64,000 nt of DNA, from NCBI GenBank assembly GCA_002354735.1, contig DEMD01000012.1:101622-165621 (forward strand), in the 5' to 3' direction. The position numbers were made by a program, and so were the translations under genes. Of the stretch, positions 43,500 through 55,054 are shown in pieces. How positions within the stretch are numbered: the first letter of the stretch is position 1; every line of letters begins with the position of its first letter. The stretch comes from Gammaproteobacteria bacterium UBA2679. GTDB taxonomy: Bacteria; Pseudomonadota; Gammaproteobacteria; Pseudomonadales; Oleiphilaceae. The notes under the pieces are model-generated. The model did not search any database, was not told the DNA's origin, and was given only the letters and a program-made list of their open reading frames with translations.

Positions 43500-44235
43500 G
43501 CGCATCCTTGTCAGCTTGTGATTCAGGAGCCTCGGCAGTGGCCTTCTCCAGGCTCTCCTGCTCACTCGGCACGACGAGCGCGACCACACCACCTGCCAGA
43601 GCGCCGGCAAGCACATACCAGTGGCCGCCGATGAAGTACTGCCATGAGACAGCTACTACAGCGGCAACGCACCAGGGCAGCAAATCACTACGCCCGCTCC
43701 ACTGCTTGAAAAGCAAAATCAGAAAAAACAGTGGCATGACGGCATCGAGGCCAAAGCTATAGGCAGTGTCCTGCGAGGTCTTGATCCAGAGCCCCCCGAT
43801 TGTACCTGCTTGCCAAGCAATCCAAAGTGCCAAACCGCCGCCGATTATGATCCCCACTTGCCGGACGGGGCTTCGCTGTAGCATCGCGAAGGCCCAGTTC
43901 GCGTCAGTGATGAGGAACATTGCCAGGAGGCGTTTCCGCAGGGGCTGACGCGACAGAGCCGGGTATAGCGAAGCGCCCATCAGGATATGTCGTGCATTGA
44001 CAGCGAAGACCACGAGCGCCAGTGGAATCCACGGCACGGGCGAATGCCATAGCTCGAGCGCAGCGAACTGCGAAGCACCAGCAAAGACAAGCATGCTCAT
44101 AGCCACGATGGTGAGATCCTCGAGGCCAGCCTGTTGCGCCGCGACACTGAAAGCCAGACCGAAAGGCAGGACCATCACAGCAACAGGTAAAAGCAAGACG
44201 AAGCCCTGCTGGATATGTTCACGCAATTCACTCAA
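43486..44235 (-). CDS. azlC: AzlC-family branched-chain amino acid permease
   Basis: This 249-residue inner-membrane protein has about seven segments and AzlC signatures: [28 protein letters not shown] and [13 protein letters not shown]. It is the large subunit of the AzlCD exporter. A hydrophilic tail of about 25 residues, [19 protein letters not shown], is longer than usual. The start is TTG 44235, supported by AGGAGAG upstream. Confidence 0.88.
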   Translation of the reverse strand: MSELREHIQQGFVLLLPVAVMVLPFGLAFSVAAQQAGLEDLTIVAMSMLVFAGASQFAALELWHSPVPWIPLALVVFAVNARHILMGASLYPALSRQPLRKRLLAMFLITDANWAFAMLQRSPVRQVGIIIGGGLALWIAWQAGTIGGLWIKTSQDTAYSFGLDAVMPLFFLILLFKQWSGRSDLLPWCVAAVVAVSWQYFIGGHWYVLAGALAGGVVALVVPSEQESLEKATAEAPESQADKDAHDPV

Positions 44236-44384
44236 AGCGTCTTCTCTCCTTTGAGGCGCAACAGAGCTTGCGCCTTGATATTGCCAATAGTTTCATGCTC
44301 AATTACCGCGATAATCGCGCGCGCGCCGATCTGCGCCCGACCAGTTCGCCACTCGCCTTAAGCCAATCCAGAAGGATAACGCAA

Positions 44385-44816
44385 ATGAGCTTCATGAAGG
44401 AATTCAAGGACTTTGCCATGCGTGGCAATGTCGTCGATCTCGCCATTGGTATCATTATCGGCGCCGCATTCGGGAAAATCGTCGCCTCACTCGTCGCAGA
44501 TATCATCATGCCGCCGATAGGCATTCTGGTCGGTGGCGTCGACTTCAGCGATCTTGCATTTACCTTGCAGGCGGCTTCAGAAGGCGCTGACGCGGTAGTG
44601 ATACGCTACGGACTTTTCCTCCAGACTGTTTTCAATTTCCTAATTGTGGCATTTGCGGTGTTCATGCTCGTGAAGGCCCTCAACAACATGAAGAAAAAAG
44701 AAGTCCAGGCGGTGAAAAAGCCTGTCGAAAAGAGCAGTCAGGAGCTGTTGCTCGAGGAAATTCGTGACGCCATCAAAGCAGGCCATCAATCATCTGCGCC
44801 AGGCAATCATCCATAA
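44385..44816 (+). CDS. mscL: Large-conductance mechanosensitive channel MscL
   Basis: This 143-residue channel opens under extreme turgor. TM1 carries [20 protein letters not shown], the gate; TM2 is [21 protein letters not shown] (in two parts, [12 protein letters not shown] and AFAVFMLVK). The C-terminal helix bundle is [13 protein letters not shown]. The loop lacks insertions. AAGGA 9 bases upstream fixes ATG 44385. It is divergent from azlC and followed by a bidirectional terminator shared with ssb. Confidence 0.96.
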   Translation: MSFMKEFKDFAMRGNVVDLAIGIIIGAAFGKIVASLVADIIMPPIGILVGGVDFSDLAFTLQAASEGADAVVIRYGLFLQTVFNFLIVAFAVFMLVKALNNMKKKEVQAVKKPVEKSSQELLLEEIRDAIKAGHQSSAPGNHP

Positions 44817-44912
44817 GAAGGACAACCCCCCCGACTAAGGGAAGCCCCACTGAGCAATGCAATACGAGACAAAGGGTCAATTGGTCGTGAGGCAGTACCG
44901 GGTATCGTAAAC

Positions 44913-44944
44913 AAAAAAAAGATGACCATCTCTGGTCATCTTTT
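44913..44944. terminator. Bidirectional terminator between mscL and ssb
   Basis: A 12-bp perfect stem AAAAGATGACCA/TGGTCATCTTTT with a TCTC loop has eight A residues on the left. This gives ssb a T8 tail on the minus strand and serves mscL on the plus strand. Confidence 0.92.
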
Positions 44945-44974
44945 CGAACTCAGACTATCTGACTTACTCGTTAT

Positions 44975-45517
44975 CTAGAACGGGATATCATCGTCAAAGT
45001 CATCGCTGTGATCAGGACCACTCGCCGTCTGTGGCTGTGGCCTGCTCTGTGCGCCAGACTTTTGACCGGCAGAAGCATAGCCACCAGCCGATGAGCCACC
45101 ACGTTGCGAGTCCTGCGGGCCGGAATATTCAGGGCTGGAGTCACCCCAGCTACTGCCTGACCCACCAGAGTCACCCATGCCCTTGCTATCGAGCATCTGC
45201 ATTTCGTTGGCCACGATATCCGTAGAATATCGATCCTGACCGCTCTGGTCCTGCCACTTACGAGTTTGAAGCTTGCCTTCGATGTAAACCTTGCTGCCTT
45301 TCTTCAGATACTGGCTGGCAATTTCGGCCAGACGACCGAACATCGAAACACGGTGCCACTCGGTCTTGGAGACCATTTCACCGCTCTGCTTGTCTTTGTA
45401 GCTCTCATCGGTCGCTAGCGCCAGATTGGTAACCGCCTGCCCCGATGGAAGATAACGAGTGTCGGGATCCTTCCCCAGGTTACCGATCAAAATTACCTTA
45501 TTTATACCTCTCGCCAT
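44975..45517 (-). CDS. ssb: Single-stranded DNA-binding protein
   Basis: This is a 180-residue SSB. The OB fold (1-110) starts [18 protein letters not shown] and contains [15 protein letters not shown] Gly/Ser/Gln-rich linker follows, then the acidic tip DDFDDDIPF that binds partner repair proteins. AAGGAG upstream fixes ATG 45517. It lies 40 bp after the MFS gene on the same strand, and uvrA is divergent from that gene, an order also found in Pseudomonas. Confidence 0.96.
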   Translation of the reverse strand: MARGINKVILIGNLGKDPDTRYLPSGQAVTNLALATDESYKDKQSGEMVSKTEWHRVSMFGRLAEIASQYLKKGSKVYIEGKLQTRKWQDQSGQDRYSTDIVANEMQMLDSKGMGDSGGSGSSWGDSSPEYSGPQDSQRGGSSAGGYASAGQKSGAQSRPQPQTASGPDHSDDFDDDIPF

Positions 45518-45557
45518 TTCTGACTCCTTTTCAAAATTCGCTAGTTCGCCCCTTCGA

Positions 45558-46925
45558 TCACGCTTCGTGACTACCCAGGGTAAATTGATCGAGCGCGCGC
45601 CTGTCGAGCCGACTCTTGTCAATCTTCAGGTACGCCAGCTGATCTTCCATGATCAGCGTCACATCAGTCACACCGTTCACAGCCAGCAAAGACTCCTGCA
45701 AGCCGTCGATCTGATCTTCAGTGAAGCGGCGCAAGGATATCACAGAGGTTTGGGTAGCTGGTGGATTTTTCATACCCAAAGTGAACAAAAACCACACACA
45801 AGCCAGGGCGGAAATTGCATAGAAAGCGAGCTCAGGACGGCCCGTATTCAAGAGCACGCCTCCCAGTACACCGCCCAGAAAGGCGCCGCCAAACTGACAG
45901 CTCGCAAATACACCCATAGCCGTGCCACGCTGGCCGGCGGGCGCCAGACGACTTAGCATCGATGGCAGACTGGCTTCCATGAAGTTGAAGCCAGCAAAGA
46001 AAAGCGCGAGAGCGATACAGCTTATGAGAACCGAAGCCTGGAACAACCCGAGCACCAGCATGCCCACGATCAGAGTCAGCACCGCCACACGGAAGACCAA
46101 AGGTAACTGCCGCTGTTTCTCTGCATAGATAAGGCCGGGCACCATCAATGCGAAGCCTATTGCCATCAGACCAAGGTAGACCCAACCGTGATCTTCCACC
46201 GGCAGCGCCCATTGGTTCTTCAGCACCATGGGCAGACTGACAAAGAGCATTGTCAACGACAGGTGCAGCAACAGCACGCTCACATCAAGGCGTAACAGCG
46301 CAGGGTCCTTCAATACTTTCCGCAAGTCGTCCTTTATGAAGGCGACATCACGGGAGGTACGATGCCGCTGAATAATGATGGTCGGCATACGCATGACCAG
46401 GAGCATACCCAACGCACCAAGCACTGCGGTAATCAGGAAGATGAGGTAAAGTCCGCCCAAGCTGGCCAGAATAGGTCCGGCGATGAGTGCCACCCCAAAC
46501 GACAGCCCGATCGTCATGCCGACGGTAGCCATTGCCTTGGATCGGTTATCCTCGCGTGTTGCATCGGCAAGATAGGCCATCAGCACGCTGGCAATTGCAC
46601 CTGCCCCCTGAAGGAAACGCCCAGCAATCATCAGGTATATGGACTCGCTGAACGCGGCGAGCAAAGATCCCATGACGAACAAGCCTAAGCCTGTCAGCAT
46701 CAGCGGCTTTCGCCCAAAACGGTCTGAGAGCGCTCCGAATGGAATCTGAAGCAAGGCCTGGCTCAGACCATATATGCCTATAGCCACGCCTATGAGTACA
46801 GGTGTAGCGCCAGCCAGTTCACCCGAATACAGGGTGAAAACCGGCAACACCATGAAGAGGCCCAGCATGCGCATCGCATAGAGAAGTGACACGTTGCCGA
46901 CTGCGTAACGTTCACTGGAGTTCAC
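45558..46925 (-). CDS. MFS transporter, YajR-like with C-terminal YAM domain
   Basis: This 455-residue transporter has 12 predicted segments. The loop 2-3 motif [13 protein letters not shown] matches the MFS motif A, and [20 protein letters not shown] lies in TM4. After about residue 390, a soluble ferredoxin-like domain ([20 protein letters not shown] onward) resembles the YAM domain of YajR. The substrate is unknown; drug or metabolite efflux is possible. It sits between ssb and uvrA, as in P. aeruginosa. Confidence 0.87.
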   Translation of the reverse strand: MNSSERYAVGNVSLLYAMRMLGLFMVLPVFTLYSGELAGATPVLIGVAIGIYGLSQALLQIPFGALSDRFGRKPLMLTGLGLFVMGSLLAAFSESIYLMIAGRFLQGAGAIASVLMAYLADATREDNRSKAMATVGMTIGLSFGVALIAGPILASLGGLYLIFLITAVLGALGMLLVMRMPTIIIQRHRTSRDVAFIKDDLRKVLKDPALLRLDVSVLLLHLSLTMLFVSLPMVLKNQWALPVEDHGWVYLGLMAIGFALMVPGLIYAEKQRQLPLVFRVAVLTLIVGMLVLGLFQASVLISCIALALFFAGFNFMEASLPSMLSRLAPAGQRGTAMGVFASCQFGGAFLGGVLGGVLLNTGRPELAFYAISALACVWFLFTLGMKNPPATQTSVISLRRFTEDQIDGLQESLLAVNGVTDVTLIMEDQLAYLKIDKSRLDRRALDQFTLGSHEA

Positions 46926-47141
46926 ATGTAATCCTCAAAAGATGACTCTATAGCGAGCGCCGGGACGTGGCGACCCAAGTAAACCCGACTACGGAAAGCC
47001 GCGTAGTCTAACATCAGTGTCAGCCAGGTTGCAGCTGTCCACACAGCCAGGCCCAGCATCAAGCCCCCGAGCACATTAGGTCAGCTCGCTTGAAGACTGT
47101 ATACTGTCCGGCTCTCAAATTTTCTGCTGATAATGGTAATT

Positions 47142-49991
47142 ATGGATAAGATCGTCATCCGTGGCGCACGCACCCACAATCTCAAGAATATCGATCTCAC
47201 ACTGCCACGAGACAAGTTGATCGTTATCACAGGGCTCTCCGGCTCAGGCAAGAGCTCGCTCGCGTTCGACACCCTGTACGCAGAAGGGCAACGACGATAT
47301 GTTGAGTCGCTGTCGACCTATGCGAGACAGTTCCTTTCGATGATGGAAAAACCCGATGTCGACCATATCGAGGGCCTCTCTCCTGCCATTTCCATAGAGC
47401 AGAAATCGACATCACACAATCCACGTTCGACCGTCGGTACCATTACGGAAATCTACGATTACCTGAGACTCCTCTTCGCCCGGGTAGGTGAACCGCGTTG
47501 TCCACAACACGGCGAGAAGCTCGAAGCTCAGTCGATAAGTCAGATGGTCGATCAGCTCCTTGCGCTCCCGCAAGACAGCCGCTGGATGATCCTCGCGCCG
47601 ATCGTGAGAAACCGAAAGGGAGAGCACGCCAATATCTTCGACAACCTGCGAGCTCAGGGCTTCATCCGGGCCCGCGTCGATGGTCGAGTCTATGAGCTCG
47701 ACGACCTCCCTGATCTGGATAAGAAGAAAAAGCACACAATCGAAGTTGTGATCGACCGGTTCAAGATCAAAGAGGATATCGGCACCCGACTTGCCGAGTC
47801 TTTAGAAACCTGTCTTCAGTTGTCTGAAGGCATAGCGCTTGCGGCACCCATGGCTGAAAGCGGTTCTCGGGACACGAGCGATCTACCAGAGGAGCTGATA
47901 TTTTCTTCGCTCTTCGCCTGCCCAGTCTGCGGCTATAGTATGAGCGAGCTTGAGCCTCGCATTTTCTCTTTTAACAATCCTGCCGGCGCCTGCCCGTCAT
48001 GTGACGGCCTGGGCGTGCGCCAGTTCTTCGATCCCGACAAGGTTGTTGAGAGAGCGGGTGTCTCACTACCTGAGGGCGCGATTCGCGGCTGGGACAGACG
48101 AAGCGTTTTCTATTACCAGATGCTGCAGGGGCTGGCCGATCATTACGGGGTATCGATCGAGGTCGCCTTCGAAGACCTGCCGGAAGACTTCCGCAATGTC
48201 GTACTCAAAGGATCTGGCAAAGAGGTCATCGGCTTCAAGTATATCAACAGCCGTGGCGATGCGGTGCTCAGACAGCATCCATTCGAGGGCGTCATTCCCA
48301 ACATCGAGCGCCGATACCGGGAAACTGACTCCCAAATGGTGAGGGACGACTTAGCGAAACTCCTAACCCAGACCAAGTGCCCGGAGTGCGGCGGCAGCCG
48401 GCTCAAGGAAGCATCGCGCAACGTTTTCATCGAAGAGTTAACCTTACCTGATATCAGTCGAATGGCAATCGGCGAGGCTGACACCTTCTTTGCTGGCCTC
48501 AAGTTACCAGGTCGAAAAGGCGAAATAGCCGAAAAGATCAGCAAGGAGATTCAGCTGCGCCTTCGATTTCTCGTGAACGTGGGGCTCGATTATCTGACCC
48601 TCAATCGAAGCGCAGAAACGCTGTCTGGCGGCGAAGCTCAACGCATTCGCCTGGCCAGCCAGATTGGCGCAGGACTCGTCGGCGTCATGTACGTTCTGGA
48701 CGAGCCTTCTATCGGCCTGCACCAGCGCGATAATGCCCGCCTGTTAGAGACGCTGACCCATCTGAGAGATCTTGGTAACACTGTTATCGTGGTCGAACAT
48801 GATGAGGATGCCATTCGGCTCGCCGATCACGTATTAGATATCGGCCCAGGGGCCGGAGTCCACGGTGGCGAAGTTGTTGCTCAAGGCACTGTCGAGGAAA
48901 TCATGGCAGTCAAGGAGTCGGTCACCGGCCAGTTCCTGACTGGCACTCGAAAAATTCATATTCCAGAGCAGCGCGTAAGAAAAGATGAGGAGAAAATTCT
49001 TCGAGTTACCAAAGCTTCAGGCAATAACCTCAACGACGTTACCCTTGAAATACCCGTTGGGCTTTTTACGTGCATAACGGGTGTTTCAGGATCAGGCAAA
49101 TCTACGCTGATAAACGGAACGCTCTACCCACTGGCCGCTACTGCCCTCAATAACGCAACCACCTTGGTCGCCGCTGCACATGACCAGATCGAAGGCCTGG
49201 ACCACTTCGATAAGGTAATCGATATCGATCAAAGCCCAATTGGACGAACACCACGCTCAAATCCAGCGACCTACACCGGGATTTTTACACCCATTCGAGA
49301 GCTCTTTTCCAACACACCAGAAGCTCGATCCAGAGGCTATAAACCCGGCCGTTTCAGCTTTAACGTCAAGGGCGGCCGCTGCGAAACCTGCCAAGGCGAT
49401 GGTCTGATCAAGGTTGAAATGCACTTCCTGCCAGACATCCACGTGCCGTGCGATGTTTGCAAAGGCAAGCGATACAACCGCGAGACCCTCGAGATCAAAT
49501 ACAAGGGCTTATCGATTCACGGGGTTCTCGAACTGACGATCGAAGAAGCACTGCCGTTTTTCGACGCTATTCCAGCCGTTGCCAAGCGTCTTCAGACACT
49601 AATAGATGTTGGTCTGTCCTACATTCGCCTCGGCCAAAGCGCAGTCACCCTGTCCGGTGGCGAAGCGCAACGGGTGAAGCTGTCCCGGGAGCTCAGCAAA
49701 CGCGATACTGGCAAAACACTTTATATTCTTGATGAGCCCACCACAGGCCTTCACTTTCACGATATTGAACAGCTGTTAGGAGTACTGCACCGACTACGCG
49801 ATCACGGCAACAGCATCGTTGTAATCGAACATAACCTCGACGTCATAAAGACGGCAGACTGGATTGTTGACCTGGGCCCCGAAGGTGGGATTAGAGGCGG
49901 CAACATCATCGCCGAAGGCACGCCAGAGGATGTGGCAGCCAACCCCAACAGCTTCACCGGCACTTTCCTAGCGCCTTTACTGGAACGCTAG
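47142..49991 (+). CDS. uvrA: Excinuclease ABC subunit UvrA
   Basis: This 949-residue damage-recognition ATPase of nucleotide-excision repair has two ABC modules. Walker A1 is [20 protein letters not shown] and Walker A2 is [10 protein letters not shown]. The signatures are [12 protein letters not shown] and [11 protein letters not shown]. Zinc modules are [24 protein letters not shown] with [10 protein letters not shown], and [14 protein letters not shown] with [11 protein letters not shown] prefer ATG 47142, matching [19 protein letters not shown] 47133 would add three residues. A possible promoter is TATACT at 47100-47105; no clear LexA box is seen. Confidence 0.97.
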   Translation: MDKIVIRGARTHNLKNIDLTLPRDKLIVITGLSGSGKSSLAFDTLYAEGQRRYVESLSTYARQFLSMMEKPDVDHIEGLSPAISIEQKSTSHNPRSTVGTITEIYDYLRLLFARVGEPRCPQHGEKLEAQSISQMVDQLLALPQDSRWMILAPIVRNRKGEHANIFDNLRAQGFIRARVDGRVYELDDLPDLDKKKKHTIEVVIDRFKIKEDIGTRLAESLETCLQLSEGIALAAPMAESGSRDTSDLPEELIFSSLFACPVCGYSMSELEPRIFSFNNPAGACPSCDGLGVRQFFDPDKVVERAGVSLPEGAIRGWDRRSVFYYQMLQGLADHYGVSIEVAFEDLPEDFRNVVLKGSGKEVIGFKYINSRGDAVLRQHPFEGVIPNIERRYRETDSQMVRDDLAKLLTQTKCPECGGSRLKEASRNVFIEELTLPDISRMAIGEADTFFAGLKLPGRKGEIAEKISKEIQLRLRFLVNVGLDYLTLNRSAETLSGGEAQRIRLASQIGAGLVGVMYVLDEPSIGLHQRDNARLLETLTHLRDLGNTVIVVEHDEDAIRLADHVLDIGPGAGVHGGEVVAQGTVEEIMAVKESVTGQFLTGTRKIHIPEQRVRKDEEKILRVTKASGNNLNDVTLEIPVGLFTCITGVSGSGKSTLINGTLYPLAATALNNATTLVAAAHDQIEGLDHFDKVIDIDQSPIGRTPRSNPATYTGIFTPIRELFSNTPEARSRGYKPGRFSFNVKGGRCETCQGDGLIKVEMHFLPDIHVPCDVCKGKRYNRETLEIKYKGLSIHGVLELTIEEALPFFDAIPAVAKRLQTLIDVGLSYIRLGQSAVTLSGGEAQRVKLSRELSKRDTGKTLYILDEPTTGLHFHDIEQLLGVLHRLRDHGNSIVVIEHNLDVIKTADWIVDLGPEGGIRGGNIIAEGTPEDVAANPNSFTGTFLAPLLER

Positions 49992-50028
49992 GCTAGAAGC
50001 TGGGGCTGGAAGCCAAGAACCAGGACAT

Positions 50029-50057
50029 AAAAAAGCCTCGAATATCGAGGCTTTTTA
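50029..50057. terminator. Bidirectional terminator between uvrA and rplQ
   Basis: A 12-bp perfect stem AAAAAGCCTCGA/TCGAGGCTTTTT with an ATA loop has A and T runs on both sides. It ends uvrA on plus and the rpsM-rplQ (alpha) transcript on minus. Confidence 0.93.
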
Positions 50058-50098
50058 TTTAACGACCGCTTAAAACAGCGGTTAAACATATGAACAAG

Positions 50099-50509
50099 CT
50101 ATTCAGCATCAGCCTGTTCTGGCTTCTCAGCACTTGCTGGCTTTTCTTTAGCCGGCCTGTCGACCAACTCGATATATGCCATGGGAGCGGAGTCGCCTGG
50201 ACGGAAGCCACACTTCAGAATTCTAGTATAGCCACCAGGACGGGCCTGATACCGCGGTCCGATCTCATTGAAGAGCTTGGTTACGGCATCTCGGCTTCTC
50301 AGGCGATTAAACGCCAGACGCCGGTTTGCAACGCTATCCTTCTTGGCAAGCGTTATGAAAGGCTCCGCAAAGCTTCTGAGCTCTTTAGCCTTTGGCAATG
50401 TAGTCCTGATGAGCTCGTGCTCAAGGAGGGACACTGTCATATTCTTGAACATGCTCTTCTGATGAGCACTAGTGCGACTGAATTTACGGCCGCTGTTACG
50501 ATGACGCAT
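50099..50509 (-). CDS. rplQ: 50S ribosomal protein L17
   Basis: L17, 136 residues, starts [17 protein letters not shown], the universal opening, and contains [20 protein letters not shown] near residues 92-111. The C-terminal extension rich in Lys, Pro and Glu (about 117-136) is lineage-specific. It is the last gene of the alpha operon, 41 bp after rpoA, and ends 42 bp before the shared terminator. In P. aeruginosa bfrA and katA lie between uvrA and rplQ; here they are absent. Confidence 0.97.
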   Translation of the reverse strand: MRHRNSGRKFSRTSAHQKSMFKNMTVSLLEHELIRTTLPKAKELRSFAEPFITLAKKDSVANRRLAFNRLRSRDAVTKLFNEIGPRYQARPGGYTRILKCGFRPGDSAPMAYIELVDRPAKEKPASAEKPEQADAE

Positions 50510-50550
50510 GGTAAATAACCTTTAATTACACAGAGCGGAGTAACCGCTCA

Positions 50551-51555
50551 TTAAGCTCCAAGAACCCGATCGTCACCACGCAAACTTGCGGGTGGCCAGT
50601 TGTCTAATCTCATGCCGAGCGAAAGACCGCGTGACGCAAGGACATCCTTGATCTCGGTGAGCGACTTCTTACCAAGATTAGGTGTCTTCAACAACTCGAC
50701 TTCAGTACGCTGAATCAGGTCGCCAATGTAGTAGATATTTTCAGCTTTGAGACAGTTTGCTGAACGAACCGTTAATTCAAGGTCATCAACAGGACGAAGC
50801 AGAATTGGATCAATTTCTTCCTGCTCTTCAACCTTCTGCGGCTCAGACTGCTGGTCGAAATCAACAAATACTGCCAACTGTTGCTGCAGGATCGTTGCTG
50901 CCCTACGAATGGCTTCCTCAGGCTCAATAGTGCCATTGGTCTCCAAATCGATAACGAGCTTGTCTAAGTCAGTACGCTGTTCAACCCGTGCCCGCTCTAC
51001 TGTGTAGCTCACACGGCGAATCGGACTGAATGAAGCATCCAACTGCAGCTTACCTATTGCTCGCGTCTCATCATCACCAGAGCGCCGCTGGTCTGATGGC
51101 TCATAGCCACGACCTTTAGCGACCTTGAGCTTCATATCTACACTGCCACCCGAATTAAGGTTACAAATAACCAAGTCCGGATTAGCAATCTCAACATCAT
51201 GATCAAGATTGATGTCAGCCGCAGTTACTACTCCAGCGCCTGATTTCTTCAAAGTAACCGTCGCCTCTTCACGCGTGTGCATGATGATAGCCAAGTTCTT
51301 AAGGTTCAACAGGATCTCGATTACATCTTCCTGTACGCCCTCAATAGAGCTGTACTCATGGAGCACACCGCTCATCTCGACTTCAACAACAGCTGCGCCT
51401 GGCATTGAGGACAACAGGATACGGCGCAGAGCACTACCGAGCGTGTGTCCGAAACCACGTTCGAGTGGCTCCAGCACAACCTTCGCAGTGCGACTCGCAA
51501 CCTGGTTGACCTCAATGCTACGTGGCGTTAAAAATTCATTAACTGAATTCTGCAT
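50551..51555 (-). CDS. rpoA: RNA polymerase alpha subunit
   Basis: This is the 334-residue alpha subunit. The N-terminal assembly domain has [23 protein letters not shown] (split: [15 protein letters not shown] and [11 protein letters not shown]). A flexible linker follows, then the C-terminal DNA- and activator-contact domain with [20 protein letters not shown] (20 residues) and [19 protein letters not shown] upstream selects ATG 51555; 15 codons of open frame before it are not coding. It lies between rpsD and rplQ as in other gammaproteobacteria. Confidence 0.97.
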   Translation of the reverse strand: MQNSVNEFLTPRSIEVNQVASRTAKVVLEPLERGFGHTLGSALRRILLSSMPGAAVVEVEMSGVLHEYSSIEGVQEDVIEILLNLKNLAIIMHTREEATVTLKKSGAGVVTAADINLDHDVEIANPDLVICNLNSGGSVDMKLKVAKGRGYEPSDQRRSGDDETRAIGKLQLDASFSPIRRVSYTVERARVEQRTDLDKLVIDLETNGTIEPEEAIRRAATILQQQLAVFVDFDQQSEPQKVEEQEEIDPILLRPVDDLELTVRSANCLKAENIYYIGDLIQRTEVELLKTPNLGKKSLTEIKDVLASRGLSLGMRLDNWPPASLRGDDRVLGA

Positions 51556-51615
51556 GTATGCCTCTAGTAAGTTAATAGCCAGGGCAGCTGAACTACCCAC
51601 CGCAAAATACGGGAC

Positions 51616-52236
51616 CTATTTCGAGTACAGCTCGACGATAAGATTTTCATTTATCTCGGCTGAAAGGTCTGTTCGTTCCGGTGTCGACTTAAAGATACCG
51701 GTTAGCTTACCAGAATCGACGTCCAACCAACTTACTTCTCCACGGTTGCCAGACAGCTGCATGGCACCCTTGATTCTCAGCTGGTTCCTGGACTTCTCAC
51801 GAACGCTGATAATGTCGCCAGGCTTTACCTGATAAGACGGGATATTGACCTGCTTGTCATTAACCAAAATCGACTTATGCGATACAAGCTGACGCGATTC
51901 TGCGCGAGTCGAGCCGAAACCCATACGGTAAACGACATTATCCAGACGAGACTCCAACAACTGAAGCAGATTCTCACCGGTCGCACCTTTCTGACGGGCC
52001 GCAGTATGATAATAGTTGCGGAACTGCTTCTCGAGCACACCGTAGATACGACGAACCTTTTGCTTTTCACGCAGCTGAATGCCGTAGTCTGAAAGACGGC
52101 TTCTACGAGCACCGTGCTGACCAGGCGCGGTTTCCATATTGCATTTGCTGTCGAGAGCTCTAACGCCACTCTTCAGAAAAAGGTCGGTGCCTTCACGACG
52201 GGAAAGCTTACACTTTGGGCCAATATAGCGGGCCAT
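51616..52236 (-). CDS. rpsD: 30S ribosomal protein S4
   Basis: S4, 206 residues, starts [20 protein letters not shown]. The S4 RNA-binding domain has [20 protein letters not shown] and [17 protein letters not shown]. It nucleates 30S assembly and in E. coli represses the alpha operon at a site before rpsM. It is 18 bp after rpsK; full length. Confidence 0.98.
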   Translation of the reverse strand: MARYIGPKCKLSRREGTDLFLKSGVRALDSKCNMETAPGQHGARRSRLSDYGIQLREKQKVRRIYGVLEKQFRNYYHTAARQKGATGENLLQLLESRLDNVVYRMGFGSTRAESRQLVSHKSILVNDKQVNIPSYQVKPGDIISVREKSRNQLRIKGAMQLSGNRGEVSWLDVDSGKLTGIFKSTPERTDLSAEINENLIVELYSK

Positions 52237-52254
52237 TCGAAATCTCCTTTGCTC

Positions 52255-52644
52255 TTAGACTCGACGACGCTTAGGCGGTCTACAGCCATTGTGCGGTATG
52301 GGTGTCACGTCAACGATGCTACTAATTTTGTAGCCAATTGCATTCAGGGCTCGAATAGCCGACTCACGACCAGGACCAGGTCCTTTCACCATGACGTCGA
52401 GATTCTTCAGGCCGTATTCAGAAGCCGCGTTACCGGCTCTTTCAGCTGCTACCTGCGCAGCAAAAGGCGTGCTCTTACGCGAGCCACGAAAACCTGATCC
52501 GCCAGCTGTTGCCCAACTAAGTGCATTGCCTTGGCGATCTGTGATGGTAACAATAGTATTGTTGAATGACGCATGTATGTGCGCCACACCATCGACGACG
52601 GTCTTTTTTACCTTCTTACGGGTACGTGTACCTGGTTTTGCCAT
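52255..52644 (-). CDS. rpsK: 30S ribosomal protein S11
   Basis: S11, 129 residues. It has [59 protein letters not shown] and the end [16 protein letters not shown]. It forms part of the 30S platform near the E site. It sits 18 bp after rpsM in the alpha operon; full length and without anomalies. Confidence 0.98.
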   Translation of the reverse strand: MAKPGTRTRKKVKKTVVDGVAHIHASFNNTIVTITDRQGNALSWATAGGSGFRGSRKSTPFAAQVAAERAGNAASEYGLKNLDVMVKGPGPGRESAIRALNAIGYKISSIVDVTPIPHNGCRPPKRRRV

Positions 52645-52662
52645 CTCTAAATTCCAGTTGCT

Positions 52663-53019
52663 TTACTTGCGAATCGGCTTGCGAGGACCCTTACGAGTTC
52701 GCGCATTGGTCTTGGTTCGCTGACCACGAACGGGCAGGCCATGACGATGGCGAATGCCACGAAATGCACCAAGATCCTTCAACCGCTTAATGTTCATCTG
52801 CACTTCACGACGCAAGTCACCTTCTACAGCAAACTTCGCAATCTCATTTCTGAGATTGTCTAGCTGCTCCGGAGACAAGTCTCCGATCTTAGTAGACGTG
52901 CCAACGCCAGTGCTGACGCACAGTTTCTGTGCTGTTGTCTTACCGATACCATAGATATAGGTAAGCGAGATAACAGCATGCTTATTGTCCGGTATGTTCA
53001 CACCTGCAATACGCGCCAT
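52663..53019 (-). CDS. rpsM: 30S ribosomal protein S13
   Basis: S13, 118 residues, starts [19 protein letters not shown] and has the IYGIGKTTA hairpin and [20 protein letters not shown] in the C-terminal tail, which contacts tRNA. GGAG 8 bases upstream selects ATG 53019; five earlier in-frame codons are not coding. It is first gene of the alpha operon, just after an overlapping promoter and terminator. Confidence 0.98.
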   Translation of the reverse strand: MARIAGVNIPDNKHAVISLTYIYGIGKTTAQKLCVSTGVGTSTKIGDLSPEQLDNLRNEIAKFAVEGDLRREVQMNIKRLKDLGAFRGIRHRHGLPVRGQRTKTNARTRKGPRKPIRK

Positions 53020-53055
53020 TGCAATACTCCACATACGCGCCGAAGCGCTGTGCTT

Positions 53056-53085
53056 AAAAATCAGGGCGCGAAATCATAGCGCCCC
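53056..53085 (-). terminator. Terminator-like hairpin between spc and alpha operons
   Basis: On the minus strand, GGGCGC/GCGCCC (6 bp, plus 53079-53084 and 53064-53069) with a 9-nt loop is followed by TGATTTTT. It lies 24 bp after the rpmJ stop. Its 5' arm overlaps the -10 region of the promoter below, so only read-through RNA from the spc operon can fold it. Confidence 0.65.
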
Positions 53086-53101
53086 TTGATGCCTAATACA
53101 A
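53073..53101 (-). promoter_or_regulatory. Candidate sigma-70 promoter of the alpha operon
   Basis: On the minus strand, TTGTAT (plus 53096-53101), a 17-bp spacer and TATGAT (53073-53078) point toward rpsM. Its -10 sits in the loop of the terminator hairpin. The RNA would start near 53066, about 47 nt before rpsM. Confidence 0.6.
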
Positions 53102-53108
53102 GAAAAAC

Positions 53109-53225
53109 CTAGCCTTGTTTCTGTTTGTGGCGCGGTTCAGCGCTACAGATAACCATCACGGCGCCATTGCGTCGGATGATCTTACAGTTACGGCAGACCT
53201 TCTTGACCGAAGCCCGTACTTTCAT
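53109..53225 (-). CDS. rpmJ: 50S ribosomal protein L36
   Basis: This short gene (38 residues) begins [19 protein letters not shown]. The zinc ribbon is complete: Cys11, Cys14, Cys27 and His32, so this is the zinc-binding (C+) paralogue. It is last in the spc operon, 61 bp after secY. No zinc-free second copy is seen in the window. Confidence 0.97.
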   Translation of the reverse strand: MKVRASVKKVCRNCKIIRRNGAVMVICSAEPRHKQKQG

Positions 53226-53286
53226 TGAAACCTCCTTCTGGAACAATACTCATCGTTCCCGAGAGGGAACCTAATCTCTGACCGAG

Positions 53287-54618
53287 TTAACGCGGAGCGC
53301 CACTTCGACCGTAACTTTTCAGATTCGACTTCTTCATGACTGACTCGTATTGATGAGACATCAAGTGAGATTGAACCTGGGCCATAAAATCCATAACAAC
53401 CACAACAACGATCAGCAGTGAGGTGCCACCAAAGTAGAACGGCACGTTAGCCGCGATGATCAAGAACTGAGGCATCAACGACACAGCCGCTATGTAAAGA
53501 GCGCCGAACATTGTCAACCTAGTCAGAACGCCGTCTATATATCGAGCGGTTTGATCACCAGGCCTGATCCCAGGAACGAAAGCTCCAGAGCGCTTCAGAT
53601 TGTCAGCAACTTCTTTCGGGTTATACATCAGCGCTGTATAGAAGAAGCAGAAAAAGATCACGGCAATCGCGAACAGCACAATATACAAAGGTTGGCTAGG
53701 CGCGAGCAGCTGTGAAAACACCTGCAACCACTCCATACCTTCACTCTGACCAAACCACTGACCTATAGAAGCTGGAAACAGCAGGATACTTGAAGCAAAA
53801 ATCGGTGGGATGACTCCAGCCATATTTACTTTCAAAGGCAGATGGCTGCTTTGCTGTGCGTAAACTTTCCGTCCCTGCTGCCGCCGAGCATAGTTTATCG
53901 TGATTCTACGCTGTCCCCTTTCAACGAAAACGATAAATCCGACAATTGCTATTGCGAAAACAGCGATACCGATCAGGGTTAGCACGTTTAGCTCACCCAG
54001 CCTGGCCTGTTCGAAGGTCTGACCAATAGCTGATGGGAGACCCGCAACGATGCCAGCGAAGATCAGCAACGATATGCCATTGCCTATTCCGCGCTCGGTG
54101 ATCTGCTCTCCTAACCACATCAGAAAAACTGCACCTGACACAAACGTGATGACAGCTACAACGTAGAACCCGATGTCCACAGTGAACGTGACACCCTGAT
54201 TCGCCAAGCCTATGGACATCCCTATAGCCTGGATCGTGGCCAGAACTACGGTACCATAACGCGTATATTGGCTAATCTTTCGTCTACCTGCCTCACCCTC
54301 TTTCTTCAACGCTTCAAGTGAAGGCGTCACCACAGTGAGCAACTGCATGATGATCGATGCCGAAATATACGGCATGATCCCAAGCGCAAAAATACTCATC
54401 CGCTCAAGTGCACCGCCGGAAAACATATTGAACAAGCTCAATATGGTTCCTTGGTTTTGATCGAACAGCGCAGCAAGTCGGTCCGGATTTATACCCGGAA
54501 CTGGTATGTGCGCTCCAATTCGATATACCACTAATGCGAGGAAGACAAACAAAAGACGGGATTTAAGCTCTGCAAATCCTTTATTTGCCCCTGCGGGTAA
54601 CGCGTTCAAATTAGCCAT
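53287..54618 (-). CDS. secY: Preprotein translocase subunit SecY
   Basis: This 443-residue, ten-segment core of the Sec channel has the plug and pore parts visible. Examples are [11 protein letters not shown] near residue 33, [15 protein letters not shown], the cytoplasmic loop [19 protein letters not shown], and [17 protein letters not shown] in loop 8-9. It is the normal penultimate gene of the spc operon. It begins exactly after rplO, with the ATG adjoining its stop. Confidence 0.98.
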   Translation of the reverse strand: MANLNALPAGANKGFAELKSRLLFVFLALVVYRIGAHIPVPGINPDRLAALFDQNQGTILSLFNMFSGGALERMSIFALGIMPYISASIIMQLLTVVTPSLEALKKEGEAGRRKISQYTRYGTVVLATIQAIGMSIGLANQGVTFTVDIGFYVVAVITFVSGAVFLMWLGEQITERGIGNGISLLIFAGIVAGLPSAIGQTFEQARLGELNVLTLIGIAVFAIAIVGFIVFVERGQRRITINYARRQQGRKVYAQQSSHLPLKVNMAGVIPPIFASSILLFPASIGQWFGQSEGMEWLQVFSQLLAPSQPLYIVLFAIAVIFFCFFYTALMYNPKEVADNLKRSGAFVPGIRPGDQTARYIDGVLTRLTMFGALYIAAVSLMPQFLIIAANVPFYFGGTSLLIVVVVVMDFMAQVQSHLMSHQYESVMKKSNLKSYGRSGAPR

Positions 54619-55053
54619 TTACGCCTCGATCGAACCACCTGCAGACTGGATCGCTTCCGCAGCGCCCTTGGTCACTTTAAGACCCTTAATGACTACAGCT
54701 CGCGAAATCTCACCAGAAAGAATCACCTTAACCTGCTGCGCTTGCTCGCCAACCAGGCCAGCCGCCTTCAACACGGCAAGATCCACGGTACCGTCAGCCA
54801 AGCCGTTGATTTCGTGCAAACGCACTTCCTCAGAAAATCGACCGATTCGCGAAGAGAAGCCGAACTTTGGAAGCCGACGCTGCAGGGGCTGCTGACCGCC
54901 TTCAAAACCAGGCTTCACGCCTCCGCCACTTCGGGCCTTGATACCTTTATGACCGCGTCCGCATGTCTTGCCGAGCCCGCTACCGATGCCACGACCAACT
55001 CGCTTACGAGCTTCACGTGCACCCTCACCTGGACTAAGAGTATTCATCTTCAT
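54619..55053 (-). CDS. rplO: 50S ribosomal protein L15
   Basis: L15, 144 residues, starts [20 protein letters not shown] and has [20 protein letters not shown] and the [18 protein letters not shown] block. I choose ATG 55053, preceded by AAGG and overlapping the rpmD stop region; an in-frame start five codons earlier is less likely. It is in the spc operon. Confidence 0.97.
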   Translation of the reverse strand: MKMNTLSPGEGAREARKRVGRGIGSGLGKTCGRGHKGIKARSGGGVKPGFEGGQQPLQRRLPKFGFSSRIGRFSEEVRLHEINGLADGTVDLAVLKAAGLVGEQAQQVKVILSGEISRAVVIKGLKVTKGAAEAIQSAGGSIEA

Positions 55054-55054
55054 G

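Noticed and set aside
47060..47141. A LexA box ahead of uvrA
   Set aside because: CTGT occurs twice (near 47096 and 47103) but no ACAG partner lies at the needed spacing.
50090..50518. A 142-codon plus-strand frame opposite rplQ with a signal-like N-terminus
   Set aside because: It is almost the exact mirror of L17, and starts right after a bidirectional terminator; the hydrophobic start is chance.
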